A DNA stretch of 64,000 nt. Origin: Patescibacteria group bacterium. GTDB taxonomy: Bacteria > Patescibacteriota > Minisyncoccia > Phycocordibacterales > BOKC01. The DNA is taken from the NCBI GenBank assembly GCA_016860785.1, contig BOKC01000002.1, positions 59,723-123,722 of the forward strand, given 5' to 3'. Below the pieces are notes generated by a model. It saw only the letters and a program-made list of their open reading frames with translations, did no database searches and was not told where the DNA came from. How positions within the stretch are numbered: position 1 is the stretch's first letter; every line of letters begins with the position of its first letter. Positions 51,897-62,100 of this stretch are shown here, piece by piece. The translations under genes were made by a program, and so were the position numbers.

Positions 51897-53306
51897 ATGA
51901 ATAATTATATTCCAACAATTGGTTTGGAAATCCATGCGGAGTTGAAGACGGAAACTAAAATGTTCTGCAACTCCAAAAATAATCCGGATGAATCCGAGCC
52001 GAATAAAAATATTTGTCCGATCTGCACCGGACAACCGGGGACTCTGCCGACAATAAATAAAGAAGCCGTCAAACATGTTTTGAAGGTCGGTCTTGCTGTT
52101 GGTGGAAACCTTGCGGATTTTACTGAGTTTGACCGAAAAAATTATTTTTACCCAGACATTCCAAAGGGTTATCAAATAAGTCAGTATAAGTATCCACTGG
52201 TTTCTGGTGGGGAAATAAACAAGATAAGTCTCACAAGGATTCATCTTGAAGAAGACACGGCGACATCCTTACATGAGCGGGGCGAATACAGTCTTGTTGA
52301 CTTCAATCGAGCAGGGCTTCCTCTTTTGGAACTTGTTACCGAACCGGTCATACATTCGGCAGAAGACGCTTCTGCTTTTGCTAAAGAACTACAGCTTTTG
52401 TTGCAGTATCTCGGAGCCTCTGATTCCAATATGGAAAAAGGTGAAATGCGAATTGAAGCAAATATTTCTGTTGGTGTTGGCAAAGAACTTGGGGTTAAGG
52501 TTGAGGTAAAGAATTTAAACTCTTTCAAGAGTGTGGAGCAGGCAATTAAATATGAAATAAAAAGGCAAATTGAACTGCTTGAAGGCGGGGGTCAAGTACA
52601 ACAAGAAACCAGGGGGTGGGACGAGAAAAAGGAAGAGACCTTTGTTCAAAGAGCGAAAGAGTCTTCCCACGACTATCGATATTTTCCAGATCCAGATTTA
52701 CCTAAGCTCTACATAAGCCAAATTCCAGAATTTGATAGGGGACTGTTACTTAAAGAAATTCCAGAATTGCCTTGGGAGAAAAGGGGCAGGTATGAAGATT
52801 TGGGATTAAAAACTGAAGACATAAATTTTTTCCTCCAGTCGCGCAATAAATTTTTTGATGGTCTGTTTCAAAAAATCTTAAAGTTTTCTGGTGACGTTGA
52901 AATCGTAAAGTTGTCTGTGAACTACATAACTTCAGATATGGTGGGGCTTGCGAAGCGGGGAGTAGATTTAGACATAGATCATCTTGAGTTCATCAAATTA
53001 ATGATGATGGTTAAGGAAAATAAAATATCTTCGCGTGGTGCAAAAGATATTCTTGCAATTCTCGTAGGCGAGGGTGGCGATGTAGAAAAGATCGCGGAAG
53101 AAAATAATCTTTTACAGAAAAGTGACGAGGGAGAACTAAAAGAAATTGTTCGAAAAATAATAGAAGAGAATCCAAAGGTTGTTGAGGAATACAGGAGTGG
53201 AAAAGAATCAGTTTTACAATACTTGGTAGGGCAAGGGATGAAAGAAACTAGAGGTGCTGGAAATCCGCAGGTCTTGAAGGATTTATTCTTAGATCTCTTG
53301 GTTTAA
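51897..53306 (+). CDS. gatB: Aspartyl/glutamyl-tRNA amidotransferase subunit B (GatB)
   Basis: A 469-aa protein that converts Glu-tRNA(Gln) or Asp-tRNA(Asn) to the amidated form, with GatA and GatC. PTIGLEIHAELKTETKMFC, CPICTGQPGTLPTINKEAV (zinc-binding and kinase motifs), KNYFYPDIPKGYQISQ, and the AGLPLLELVTEP and DYRYFPDPDLP motifs are all present. The C-terminal YqeY-like tail ends GMKETRGAGNPQVLKDL. It is full length; gatA and gatC are not in the window. Confidence 0.96.
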   Translation: MNNYIPTIGLEIHAELKTETKMFCNSKNNPDESEPNKNICPICTGQPGTLPTINKEAVKHVLKVGLAVGGNLADFTEFDRKNYFYPDIPKGYQISQYKYPLVSGGEINKISLTRIHLEEDTATSLHERGEYSLVDFNRAGLPLLELVTEPVIHSAEDASAFAKELQLLLQYLGASDSNMEKGEMRIEANISVGVGKELGVKVEVKNLNSFKSVEQAIKYEIKRQIELLEGGGQVQQETRGWDEKKEETFVQRAKESSHDYRYFPDPDLPKLYISQIPEFDRGLLLKEIPELPWEKRGRYEDLGLKTEDINFFLQSRNKFFDGLFQKILKFSGDVEIVKLSVNYITSDMVGLAKRGVDLDIDHLEFIKLMMMVKENKISSRGAKDILAILVGEGGDVEKIAEENNLLQKSDEGELKEIVRKIIEENPKVVEEYRSGKESVLQYLVGQGMKETRGAGNPQVLKDLFLDLLV

Positions 53307-53540
53307 TTAATCCAGGTGTTTTATTTCAAGTTTTTTCGTCCGTTTACCGAATCTCTGGTTGTTGGCGTTTTTCATCTCGGAAATTAATCTCTCTATTTCT
53401 GACAATTCGTAAACCCGATAGTTGTTTATTGGATGCCTTAGAGCTTTAAACTTACCACTCTTGTCCCAATTTCTAAGGGTTAGGGTTGAGACTCCGAGAA
53501 TACCAGATGCTTGTTTTATAGTTATAAACTTTCTCTCCAT
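53307..53540 (-). CDS. MerR-like/excisionase-type DNA-binding protein, 77 aa
   Basis: A 77-aa protein: KFITIKQASGILGVSTLTLR is a winged helix-turn-helix, and NWDKSGKFKALRHPINNYRVY follows as the wing, as in MerR and phage excisionases. There is no effector domain. It converges with gatB with no gap. The target is unknown. Confidence 0.8.
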   Translation of the reverse strand: MERKFITIKQASGILGVSTLTLRNWDKSGKFKALRHPINNYRVYELSEIERLISEMKNANNQRFGKRTKKLEIKHLD

Positions 53541-53837
53541 TTGATTATAGGTTATAAAACCTTAATAAGATTGTCAATCAAACTATCCACAATAAGTATT
53601 GTTTATTAATGTTTAATCTAAATATTAAATTGTTTGAGTAATCGACTAGGACAATCGACCAAGTGATTACTGTCGGGTAATTGCACACCTTCAAGGTGTT
53701 CTGTGATTTTTTAAGATAATTCCAGTGTTTTCTATAAGATCTGGTTTGTTTTATCACTACATCCAATAGAAATATTTCTTCGATGATTTATCCACAGATA
53801 TCTCTTTTTTTAGTTTAGTGATAAGACTTTTTTGCAT
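53541..53837. other. AT-rich gene-free stretch with two DnaA-box-like motifs
   Basis: Nearly 300 bp with no plausible gene. TTATCCACA (53788-53796) and CTATCCACA (53583-53591) resemble DnaA boxes, and ACACCTTCAAGGTGT (53685-53699) is a perfect small hairpin. Nothing firm can be assigned. Confidence 0.35.
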
Positions 53838-53843
53838 TATAAT
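53838..53843 (+). promoter_or_regulatory. -10 box of leaderless promoter
   Basis: TATAAT ends six bases before GTG 53850. An in-frame TTG at 53832 lies upstream of the -10 and cannot be the start of this transcript. Confidence 0.6.
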
Positions 53844-53849
53844 TTAGTG

Positions 53850-54731
53850 GTGGAAAAAGAGTTAAATTTAGAAGGCAAGAAATATATCTCGGCTAGCCGA
53901 GTTTCAAAAAAAAGTGGCTATAATTCTGATTATCTCGGACAGCTTTGTCGAGCAGGTAAACTGGATTGTCGGTTGGTTAGTAGGACTTGGTTTGTTGAAG
54001 AAAACTCTCTTATTAATCACCTGAAATCAGGTAGAAAGAAATCGTCCCCGCTTATCCGTGAAGTATCTAATAAAGAACTCAAGACAACTAGTCTGAAATC
54101 GGAAGGATTTTTTAACGATAATCAAAAGATAGTTTTTCAATCTTTAAGAAGTGAGTCTTTAGCAGTTGATCGACTAGCTAAAAACTTTTCTTTACAAAGA
54201 ACAGTCTCAAATTTTTTTATCGCAGTTTTTGTTGTTGCTTCGGTCTCTGTCTTGGTTTTTGATGTTGCTAATGTCTTGAAAAAAGGAGAGCCGATTGTTG
54301 CTGATAGTTTTCAATCCATGACGACTGATCTAATAAAAATTGTGAATCCCGAATTTTCAAGCTCGTCCATAAAAGATGCAGTCAAAAGAGGTTCGGATAA
54401 TTTTAAATTTGTTATGAAGAGTGGTTTTGAAAAATTTTCTAAATCCTTTTCTTTCTTGAGTTCTAAAAATAAGATCGCAAAAAAAGATAATGCTGTCGCA
54501 GAAAATAATTTTTCCTCTTTGACATTAGATGAGAGAGGAGTTGTGACTATCCCAATTCACAGTAATGAAAACTCTGACGCCTTTTCCAAGGTAAAAAATT
54601 ATTTGAGAGATTCTTTTTCTGACGAGATTGAATTTGTGCCGGACGAGAGTGGGGTAGCCGGAGTAATAAAACCAGTTTTTGCCGAACCGACCGAAGAGGA
54701 ATATTTTTATGTGATGGTTCCCAAAAAATAG
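53850..54731 (+). CDS. HTH-like membrane protein heading the surface-protein locus
   Basis: A 293-aa protein. Residues 1-55 (KKYISASRVSKKSGYNSDYL, GQLCRAGKLDCRLVSRTWFV) look like a MerR-type or excisionase-type DNA-binding module. One membrane helix lies near 115-145 (FFIAVFVVASVSVLVFDVANVL). The rest is probably exported. This DNA-binding plus membrane layout is frequent in CPR genomes. It may sense or regulate the downstream surface genes. The start is GTG 53850 (GTG 53847 is the alternative). Confidence 0.7.
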   Translation: MEKELNLEGKKYISASRVSKKSGYNSDYLGQLCRAGKLDCRLVSRTWFVEENSLINHLKSGRKKSSPLIREVSNKELKTTSLKSEGFFNDNQKIVFQSLRSESLAVDRLAKNFSLQRTVSNFFIAVFVVASVSVLVFDVANVLKKGEPIVADSFQSMTTDLIKIVNPEFSSSSIKDAVKRGSDNFKFVMKSGFEKFSKSFSFLSSKNKIAKKDNAVAENNFSSLTLDERGVVTIPIHSNENSDAFSKVKNYLRDSFSDEIEFVPDESGVAGVIKPVFAEPTEEEYFYVMVPKK

Positions 54732-54777
54732 TGTGTTAAAATTTGTTTTCAAATTAGAAGTTTAATTAATTTTAAAG

Positions 54778-55545
54778 ATGAAAGATAAAAACAAAAAAGT
54801 CGAATTTATTAGAAACAAAGAACTTATTATTAGCTTTATTAATTCAAAATTTAAGATGACTAGTTTCAAAAAATTATTCAAAGAAAGCTTAGCGATTACG
54901 ATGGTCTCTGCTTTGTTGGTGCCAATTGGTTTTGCTTATGTTGAACCAAACATAACAAGAGGTTCCGGACAGTTTGAAATAAGCCAGAGCATAACTGCTG
55001 AAATAACATTTAAGGTCGCGCCGTCGGATGTGACTTTGAGCCCCTCTCTTGGAGGTTTGACCGGTGGAACTTCAAATGGTGGGACGCAATTTGTGGTTAT
55101 GACCAATAATACTGCTGGTTGGACCGTAACTCTAACCGCCTCTTCCACAAACGGGATGGAGGGAGAATCGACCGCTGGAGTCATTCCACATCTTGTAGAG
55201 ACGACACCTGGTGTTCCGGATTTTGACTTTGATGATACGACGGTTGCTGTTAACACGGCTAGATTTGCCTACACCGTAAACGCTTCTTCTACCGATTATC
55301 TCGCGACAAAATTCAAGGATAATGGTTCGGCTTGCAACACAGGTTCTAATCAAGCGGCTTTAAAGTGTTGGATTTCTGCCACTTCGTCAATCCCATTTAC
55401 GATATTGGACAGTAATACCAACACTGATTTTTACGGCGCGACCTCAACTATTTTTTTCCGAGTGGTAGTAAGAGAGAATCCGGATCCGCTTCTGCCGATT
55501 GATACATATACTGCGACAACCACGCTGACCGCAACAATGAAATAA
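54778..55545 (+). CDS. Secreted WxL-like surface protein 1
   Basis: A 255-aa protein. A signal peptide lies around MTSFKKLFKESLAITMVSAL (ATG 54778 is used; 54856 is an alternative). The mature part resembles a WxL domain: DVTLSPSLGGLTGGTSNGGT, NNTAGWTVTLTAS, and ends TYTATTTLTATMK. It has two cysteines, which could form a disulfide. It shares its whole layout with the protein at 56760. Next to a DUF916-like gene, it suggests a WxL-type cell-surface complex as known in Firmicutes. Confidence 0.7.
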   Translation: MKDKNKKVEFIRNKELIISFINSKFKMTSFKKLFKESLAITMVSALLVPIGFAYVEPNITRGSGQFEISQSITAEITFKVAPSDVTLSPSLGGLTGGTSNGGTQFVVMTNNTAGWTVTLTASSTNGMEGESTAGVIPHLVETTPGVPDFDFDDTTVAVNTARFAYTVNASSTDYLATKFKDNGSACNTGSNQAALKCWISATSSIPFTILDSNTNTDFYGATSTIFFRVVVRENPDPLLPIDTYTATTTLTATMK

Positions 55546-55554
55546 TAAATTAAT

Positions 55555-56613
55555 ATGAATTCTGAATTTCAAGATAAAAAACTTAGTTTGCCGGTGTTAA
55601 TATTATTTGTTTTTTCAGCTTTATTGCTTGGGAGTTTTGCGCTGATTTTTCCGGCTTCAACAGTATTTTCTCAAGAGCCAAACAATACTTTTGTTCGGAA
55701 TACAGAAATTAGCATTGAAAGTTTAGGAGAAAATGTTGGTGTTCTCGGTGATTTTGTTGTTGGGCCTGGAAAATTTGATGCCTCACTTACTCCTGGAGAA
55801 ACCAGAAATTTCAAATTGGATGTCACAAACAGAATGGGTGAGGAAAGGATCTTTCTCATAGAAATAGAAGATTTTACCGGTTCAAGGAGTTCTGACCAGA
55901 CAGTTATTTTATTGGGGAGCGAAAGAGGCCCCTATTCCTTGAAAGATTACATCAAAGTGCCAGCTTTTGAATTTTCTTTGAAACACGGAGAGAGGGCAAG
56001 AATCCCAATAACAGTTTCAATTCCTTATGATGAAGAACCTGGGGGTCGATACGGCAGTGTTGTAATCAGTACAGTGTCAAAGCCGTCAGAGCGAGGCGAC
56101 GGAGATGTCAGAGGTGGGGCAGCCATCATTTCAAGAATCGGTACTCTCTTTTTTGTAAGAATACCGGGAGGGGTAGATGAGGAGGGGGAAATGCAAACCT
56201 TTAGGACAAAAGCCGGGAAAAGAATTTTTGGTTCGACTCCGGTACCATTTGAAATCTTGTTTGAGAATTCCGGAAGTATCCACCTTGCTCCTTATGGCGA
56301 GATTCGGATAAATAACGTTCTTGGTAAAGAGGTTGAAGTAATTGAGATGGATCCTTGGTTTTCTATGCCTGACTCTTTGCGTTTGCGAGAGGTTGTCTGG
56401 GAAACGGGATGGGCTTTCGGTGTTTACAATGCTCACGCTTTTGTAAACCGTAGTTATAACGACATCATTGATGAAGAGAGTTTTATATTTTTTGTTTTGC
56501 CTTGGAAATTAATACTTGTTTTCCTTATCATCGTGCTTATTTTGGTTCTAACTATTAGATTTTTAACCAAGAGATTTGAATTTAGAAAAAAGCCAATGGA
56601 TGAACAAAGATAA
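55555..56613 (+). CDS. DUF916/WxLIP-like membrane protein
   Basis: A 352-aa protein with an N-terminal signal (about 12-38), two beta-sandwich regions, and a C-terminal membrane helix (LILVFLIIVLILVLTIRFL) followed by a basic tail. LTPGETRNFKLDVTNRMGEE and GGRYGSVVISTV are typical of DUF916 WxL-interacting proteins. It starts 9 bp after the WxL-like gene and probably anchors that protein at the surface. Confidence 0.65.
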   Translation: MNSEFQDKKLSLPVLILFVFSALLLGSFALIFPASTVFSQEPNNTFVRNTEISIESLGENVGVLGDFVVGPGKFDASLTPGETRNFKLDVTNRMGEERIFLIEIEDFTGSRSSDQTVILLGSERGPYSLKDYIKVPAFEFSLKHGERARIPITVSIPYDEEPGGRYGSVVISTVSKPSERGDGDVRGGAAIISRIGTLFFVRIPGGVDEEGEMQTFRTKAGKRIFGSTPVPFEILFENSGSIHLAPYGEIRINNVLGKEVEVIEMDPWFSMPDSLRLREVVWETGWAFGVYNAHAFVNRSYNDIIDEESFIFFVLPWKLILVFLIIVLILVLTIRFLTKRFEFRKKPMDEQR

Positions 56614-56627
56614 CATATTACAAAAAA

Positions 56628-56685
56628 ACAAAAGACCCGAGCGGGTCCCAAGACCAATTGAAACTCTAACTACGAGGTCTTTTGT
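56628..56685 (+). terminator. Structured terminator-like region after the DUF916-like gene
   Basis: An outer 10-bp inverted repeat, ACAAAAGACC / GGTCTTTTGT, encloses the smaller GACCCG-AG-CGGGTC (56634-56647). The T run is in the outer 3' arm. Confidence 0.5.
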
Positions 56686-56759
56686 TGTACTAAAGCTAGC
56701 AAATGGTTTCAGACTTGACAAGTTTCAAAAGATTTAATTTTGTGGACAAGCTGTGGAAT

Positions 56760-57572
56760 ATGTCTTTTCAAAGAAACCAAAAAAAAAAGAAAAACGCGAC
56801 AATAACAACACTTTTCTTTAGCTTGTTGCTTGCCGTGTTTTTTTATATTGAAGTTAGTGCATTTGTGATGGAGAGTAATAGCTATAGAGTGCAGAGTGAT
56901 AGTCTGAATATCGGCGGTCTTAGGTCTCAAAGTGCAAATTATTTTGAAGAAAGTACGATTGGTGAATTGGCAACCGGTATTTCTGAAAGCGCGTCTTATA
57001 GACTCAAAGCCGGATATCAGCAAATGCAGGGGGTGTTTATATCAATTACTTCTGTTGACGATATCACTTTGTCTCCGGCGTTGGGCGGATTGACTGGGGG
57101 GACTTCAAATGGTGGTGCTCAGTTTATTGTAAAGACCGATAATGCCGCTGGTTTCTCTGTCACCATAAAAACCGATTCTGATGACGGCATGATTGGAAAT
57201 GAAAATGCTGGTACCATTTTTCATCTAAACACCGCTACTCCGGAGGTGCCGGATTTTAATTTTAATTCGGCACCAGCGAATTCTTCGGCGTTTGCTTATA
57301 CCATCAATGCCTCAACAACCGGTGAAATTGTGGCCGCATTTAGGAACAATGGTTCGAATGCCTGTAACACCGGCTCAACTGAAACCGACGATAACTGCTG
57401 GATTTCGGCGACCACCACACCAAGGACGATAATTAGTACGACATCAAGAACACCGATCTCCGGCGCGACTTCGACTCTGCGTTTCAGGGCAATAGTCTCT
57501 GCAAATCACAACCCGATTCTTTTGCCGGATACTTACGTAGCGACCACAACCTTAACCGCCGTCACTCTTTAA
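56760..57572 (+). CDS. Secreted WxL-like surface protein 2
   Basis: A 270-aa protein. ATG 56760 gives a signal peptide (basic start, then ITTLFFSLLLAVFFYIEVSA); upstream ATG 56703 is less likely. The mature N-terminal part (SLNIGGLRSQSANYFEEST) is unlike protein 1. From DDITLSPALGGLTGGTSNGG onward it matches protein 1 to the end (TYVATTTLTAVTL), including the cysteine pair. Phe replaces the Trp (AAGFSVTIKT). A gene duplication is likely. Confidence 0.7.
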   Translation: MSFQRNQKKKKNATITTLFFSLLLAVFFYIEVSAFVMESNSYRVQSDSLNIGGLRSQSANYFEESTIGELATGISESASYRLKAGYQQMQGVFISITSVDDITLSPALGGLTGGTSNGGAQFIVKTDNAAGFSVTIKTDSDDGMIGNENAGTIFHLNTATPEVPDFNFNSAPANSSAFAYTINASTTGEIVAAFRNNGSNACNTGSTETDDNCWISATTTPRTIISTTSRTPISGATSTLRFRAIVSANHNPILLPDTYVATTTLTAVTL

Positions 57573-57581
57573 ATTGAATAT

Positions 57582-59144
57582 ATGAAATTAAATTTTCTTA
57601 CATTCCAAATAAAGATTTTAATAGCCAGCTTTGCTTTCTTGGCTTTAATTGTTTCTGCACAATCTGAAAGTCAGTTCAAGGTCAGTCAGATAATTACTGT
57701 AGAAAATCCACCCGAAGCGCCACAAAATCTTTCGGCTATTGCTGTTTCCACTTCAGGGATAAATTTGACTTGGGATGCGGCGGTTGAGGGTGATCTGCCT
57801 GTAAATGGTTATAAAATTTTCAGGGATGACGTAGAGATTGATACCACTTCTGGAACTTCTTATAGCGACACCGGTCTTTCTCCAAACACTTTGTATACTT
57901 ACAAAGTTTCGGCCTTTGACACCTCCGGGGCTGACAGCCCGTTATCTGATCCTGCTTCAGCCACCACTTTTCCTTTGGATGAAGAGGAGGAAGAAGAAGA
58001 ACAAGCTCGCGGTCAAACAGGTCAATATGTTTTTTTGAAAGTCTTAAATTTCTCCGTAGAGCCGGATTTATATCAAGCAGTCATAAATTTGGAAACTAAT
58101 ATCCCCTCAAAAACGGTATTATTTTGGGGTAAAACTCCGGATTATGAAATTGGCTCTCTGGCCTCTTCTGTTTTTAAGACGAATCATCAAATTACTGTTT
58201 TGGACCTTGACCCCGGCGTCTTGTATTTTTTCCGATTAGAGATTGTTGATGCGCTCGGTCGGAAAATTATTTTGGACAATCAGCAGTTTAAGACTATTTC
58301 TTTTCCCGAATTTCCTTTCAATGTTTCTAACTTAAGAGCTCTTGCGGATGAGGAAAAGATAATTTTGACTTGGAAAAATCCTTCAGTTGATTTTGAGAAT
58401 ATCAGGATTATTCGTTCGCCAAAATTTTTCCCTAAAGATCCTTTTGACGGAAATTTAGTTTATGAAGGCCGAGGGGAGAGATTTGTTGATTCAAAAGTTG
58501 AAAAACGCACAGACTATTTTTATTCGGTTTTTGTTAGAGACAAAAGCGGTCGTTATTCTTCTGGTGCTTTGGTCAGAGGTAAGCTTTTGATCCCGGGAGA
58601 AATTCCACCGGAGCCGTTTGCCGGAGTGATTGATTTGCCACGTTCGAGTGTTGACCCGATGTTTTTGGGATTGACGCTCGGAGACTTCAAATTTATTCAA
58701 GGAGACGAAATCGCCAAGCTTGAAAGAGGTAATATCGTTGTTGTAAATGGTGATAGAGCTTTGAAAGTTTCCCTACCTTACGAAAAAGTACCGGAGGTTC
58801 TAAAGACTCTTACTGTTACTCTAACTCACCCTGTTGACCCATCTTTGGTTTTTAGTTTTTTGCTTCGGGTGAACGAAAATAGAAGCGCTTATGAGGCAAG
58901 CATTGCGCCACTTGGTGAAGAGGGGACTTTCGGTCTTCACGTCGCCGTTCTTGACCATAAAAATCGCGGTCTAAGAAAGATAAACGGAATTTTGAAATCA
59001 ATTCTTCCTTTTCCACCAATCGCGTTTCCGAATTTTCCTTGGCTACCTATTACGTTCTGGCTATCTTTACTTTTTATACTTTTGTTTGTTGCTTGGAAAT
59101 TTCGACCGAGGATTTTTAAAATAAATTATGAGAATATTGCTTAG
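57582..59144 (+). CDS. Fibronectin type III surface protein, membrane anchored
   Basis: A 520-aa protein. A signal peptide (about 8-27) is followed by an Fn3 domain (NPPEAPQNLSAIAVSTSGIN; NGYKIFRDDVEID), an acidic linker, and a second and third Fn3-like unit. A C-terminal membrane helix (ITFWLSLLFILLFVAWKF) ends it. It is 9 bp after the preceding gene and overlaps the next by 17 bp, so this is an operon. Confidence 0.75.
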   Translation: MKLNFLTFQIKILIASFAFLALIVSAQSESQFKVSQIITVENPPEAPQNLSAIAVSTSGINLTWDAAVEGDLPVNGYKIFRDDVEIDTTSGTSYSDTGLSPNTLYTYKVSAFDTSGADSPLSDPASATTFPLDEEEEEEEQARGQTGQYVFLKVLNFSVEPDLYQAVINLETNIPSKTVLFWGKTPDYEIGSLASSVFKTNHQITVLDLDPGVLYFFRLEIVDALGRKIILDNQQFKTISFPEFPFNVSNLRALADEEKIILTWKNPSVDFENIRIIRSPKFFPKDPFDGNLVYEGRGERFVDSKVEKRTDYFYSVFVRDKSGRYSSGALVRGKLLIPGEIPPEPFAGVIDLPRSSVDPMFLGLTLGDFKFIQGDEIAKLERGNIVVVNGDRALKVSLPYEKVPEVLKTLTVTLTHPVDPSLVFSFLLRVNENRSAYEASIAPLGEEGTFGLHVAVLDHKNRGLRKINGILKSILPFPPIAFPNFPWLPITFWLSLLFILLFVAWKFRPRIFKINYENIA

Positions 59145-62100
59145 AAAAAAAATTCGGATTTATACTTTTCTGGTTTTTTCAGGATTTTTTTTCTTGCTGC
59201 CTTTTGTCTCTTATGCTGATTTTAATTCGCAGATAAACTATCAAGGCAAATTGACAGACACTAATAATCTGGCGGTACCTGATGGTAACTATATAATGAA
59301 ATTTCGTTTATATACTACTGCGACTAGCGCTACCACTACAAATATCTGGGAAGAAATCCGTATAGATTCTGGTGATCGGATAACTGTAACCGATGGATTG
59401 TTTAGTGTCATGCTTGGCAGTTCCACTCCGCTTTCAACGGTCAACTTCAACCAAACTCTTTACCTTGGTGTTGAGATTTGTGGAACGTCTGGACTTTCTG
59501 GTTGCGATGATGAAATGTCTCCGAGAAAAATTTTGGGCACAGTGCCCTCAGCTTTTGAAGCTGGCAAATTGTCGGGCTTAAACTCATCACAATTTTTGCG
59601 TTCCGATGCCGAAAACTCAACCTCCACCGCTTCAACATTTTTAAGAATTACCCAAAGTGGCGCCGGTAAAATAGCTGAATTTATCGGGCAAAGTTCGGCT
59701 TCTGTTTTGGCGCTACTTTCTAATGGTAATGTTGGAGTCGGCACCTCAACTCCCTATTCAAGATTTTCAGTTTGGGGTTCGGGTACTGGTGCAAACCGGC
59801 TTTTTGAGTTAACCAACAATTCTTCAACTACTTTGGCTGCTTTTCTTGAAGATGGAACTGGATATTTCTTGGGGAACATTGGTATTGGCACAACTACTCC
59901 GGGAACAATTTTTTCTTTAGGCAACACTGGCCCTGACACGATAAATATTTCTACTACCGCGACTTCAACTTTTGGCTCCGGCATAGATATTCGTACCGGA
60001 TGTTTTGCGGTAAATGGCGTGTGTGTTGGTGGTGGAAGTGGGGTATCAACTTTTCTTGGTTTAACAGACACACAATCATCTTTTACCGCAAATAGAATTA
60101 TTCACACCAATTCTTCGGGTAATGCTTTGACGGATACCGACGGTTTTGTTTTTGATGGCATAAATTTTGGCATCGGCACGTCCTCCCCTTACGCTCGTCT
60201 TTCTGTTGTCGGACAAGCGGTTGCTGAATATTTTACAGCAACTTCTAGTAATGCCACTTCAACTTTCACAAACCTTCGGTTTACCGGAAATTTTAGAACC
60301 CCCTTTACCAGCAATCGAGTTCCTTTTGTTAGCACAGACGGCATTCTTTCAGAATCTGCCGACCTGACTTATGTCAGTGGCAAATTAACAGCTGAGGGAG
60401 GTCTTGAGGTTTCAAGGAATACGAATACCTACTCTCATTTTGGCGGAGCCACCACAAATCTTCCTGTAAGTCCCACCAACGACACTGACCGCTTGGTTAC
60501 AATTAAAGGAATAACTGGCACAAGTGGAGAAAGGCGAGGCCTTCTAACAGCAGTAGATTTTACTGGCTCTAGCTCAAACTCTGGTTCCAATATGGCTTTT
60601 CAGTCAATTGCTAAGCACAGCGGTTCTGGTGCCTTAACTTTAACAACCGGTCCTGGTGGTCTGTCCGGTGGACGAGTTGGATTACATTTTAGTTCTACTG
60701 CACTTGGAACTATATCTTTGGCAACAGGACTTTCGGTTTGGAGTGAAAGAGGTAGTTTAACAGTCAATAACGCTTCAATTACTGAATATATTGGACTGCA
60801 GATAGAAGAATCAATTTGGTATTTGGGTGGTTCCGGTGCAATTACCGATTATTCTGGAATAAGAGTTAGAAGTCCTTCAACTACCGGATCTGGAACTATG
60901 ACAAATGTTTATGGATTAAGAATAGACGAGATTGTTCGGGGTAATAATCGTTTTGCTATTTATACTGGTGGTACAACAAAATCATATTTTGGTGGTAATG
61001 TCGGAATTGGCACGACAACACCTTACAGCAAGCTCACGGTCTGGGGGGTCGGTACTGGCACGAATAGAATTTTTGAGTTGGTTAATAATGCTTCAACCAC
61101 TTTGTTTTCAGTTTTGGATAACGGCACTACTCATATTGGTACGGCAACAGCTGGTAACATTGTTTTTGAAACAAGCGCAACTGGCAACGTCGTCCGAGTT
61201 GGAGTTGGTACTTCTACTCCAGATGCAGATTTTACAATTGTCTCAAATCAGCCAAATGCCAATACCTATCTTTTTACAATTGCGACGACAACCGGAGATG
61301 TCATAAATCGTAAATTTACTGTTGATTCCGACGGCGACGTGGCGATTGATGGTTCGCTTACAAATCCGGCCGACTACGCCGAAGCTTTTACTGTTGTTGG
61401 TTTAAAGACTGAATACGAGCCGGGAGATATTGTTGTGGCTTCAAAGCTGGAACCCGGCAAGGTTGAAAAATCTTACGAACCGTATCAGGGAAATTTGGCA
61501 GGAGTTTATTCAACAAAACCGGGTATTATTGGTACGCTATCCAAAAGTCCGACTGCTTACCGGATTGAAGAGACAAATGACATACCGGTTGGGGTTATGG
61601 GTCGGGTGCCAGTCAAAGTCTCGGACGAAAACGGCCCGATAAAAGCCGGAGATTACATCACCTCGTCATCAAGACTTGGGATTGGGATGAAAGCCACAAA
61701 ACCCGGCCGAGTTGTTGGTGTTGCGCTTGAAGATTTCACACCTTCTTCTAATGGGGAAGTCGGTAAGATTATGACTTTTATAAATAACAACACCTTTTAT
61801 TTTGGTGAGGGTGATTTGAATTTGGAAAAAAGAATTTCTGATCTGGAAGCTTTTGTAAAGGGTGGAAATGCCGGCGGTTTTGGTTTTGATTATATTCTTA
61901 CCAACTTTGAAATGCTTGGTGTTAAAATCCAGGATGGATTTGCCTATTTCAAAAATTTGATTGCCGAAAAGTTGACGGTCGGCAACCGAGAAAATCCGGC
62001 AGGTATAACTTTATTCGATACAATCACCGGCGAGCCGTATTGTTTGTCTATAAACAGTGGAGTTGTAAATTCAGCACCGGGCGAATGTCAAATTTTCAAA

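Noticed and set aside
53832..53849. TTG start for the HTH-like membrane protein
   Set aside because: It precedes the TATAAT (53838-53843) that best explains the transcript.
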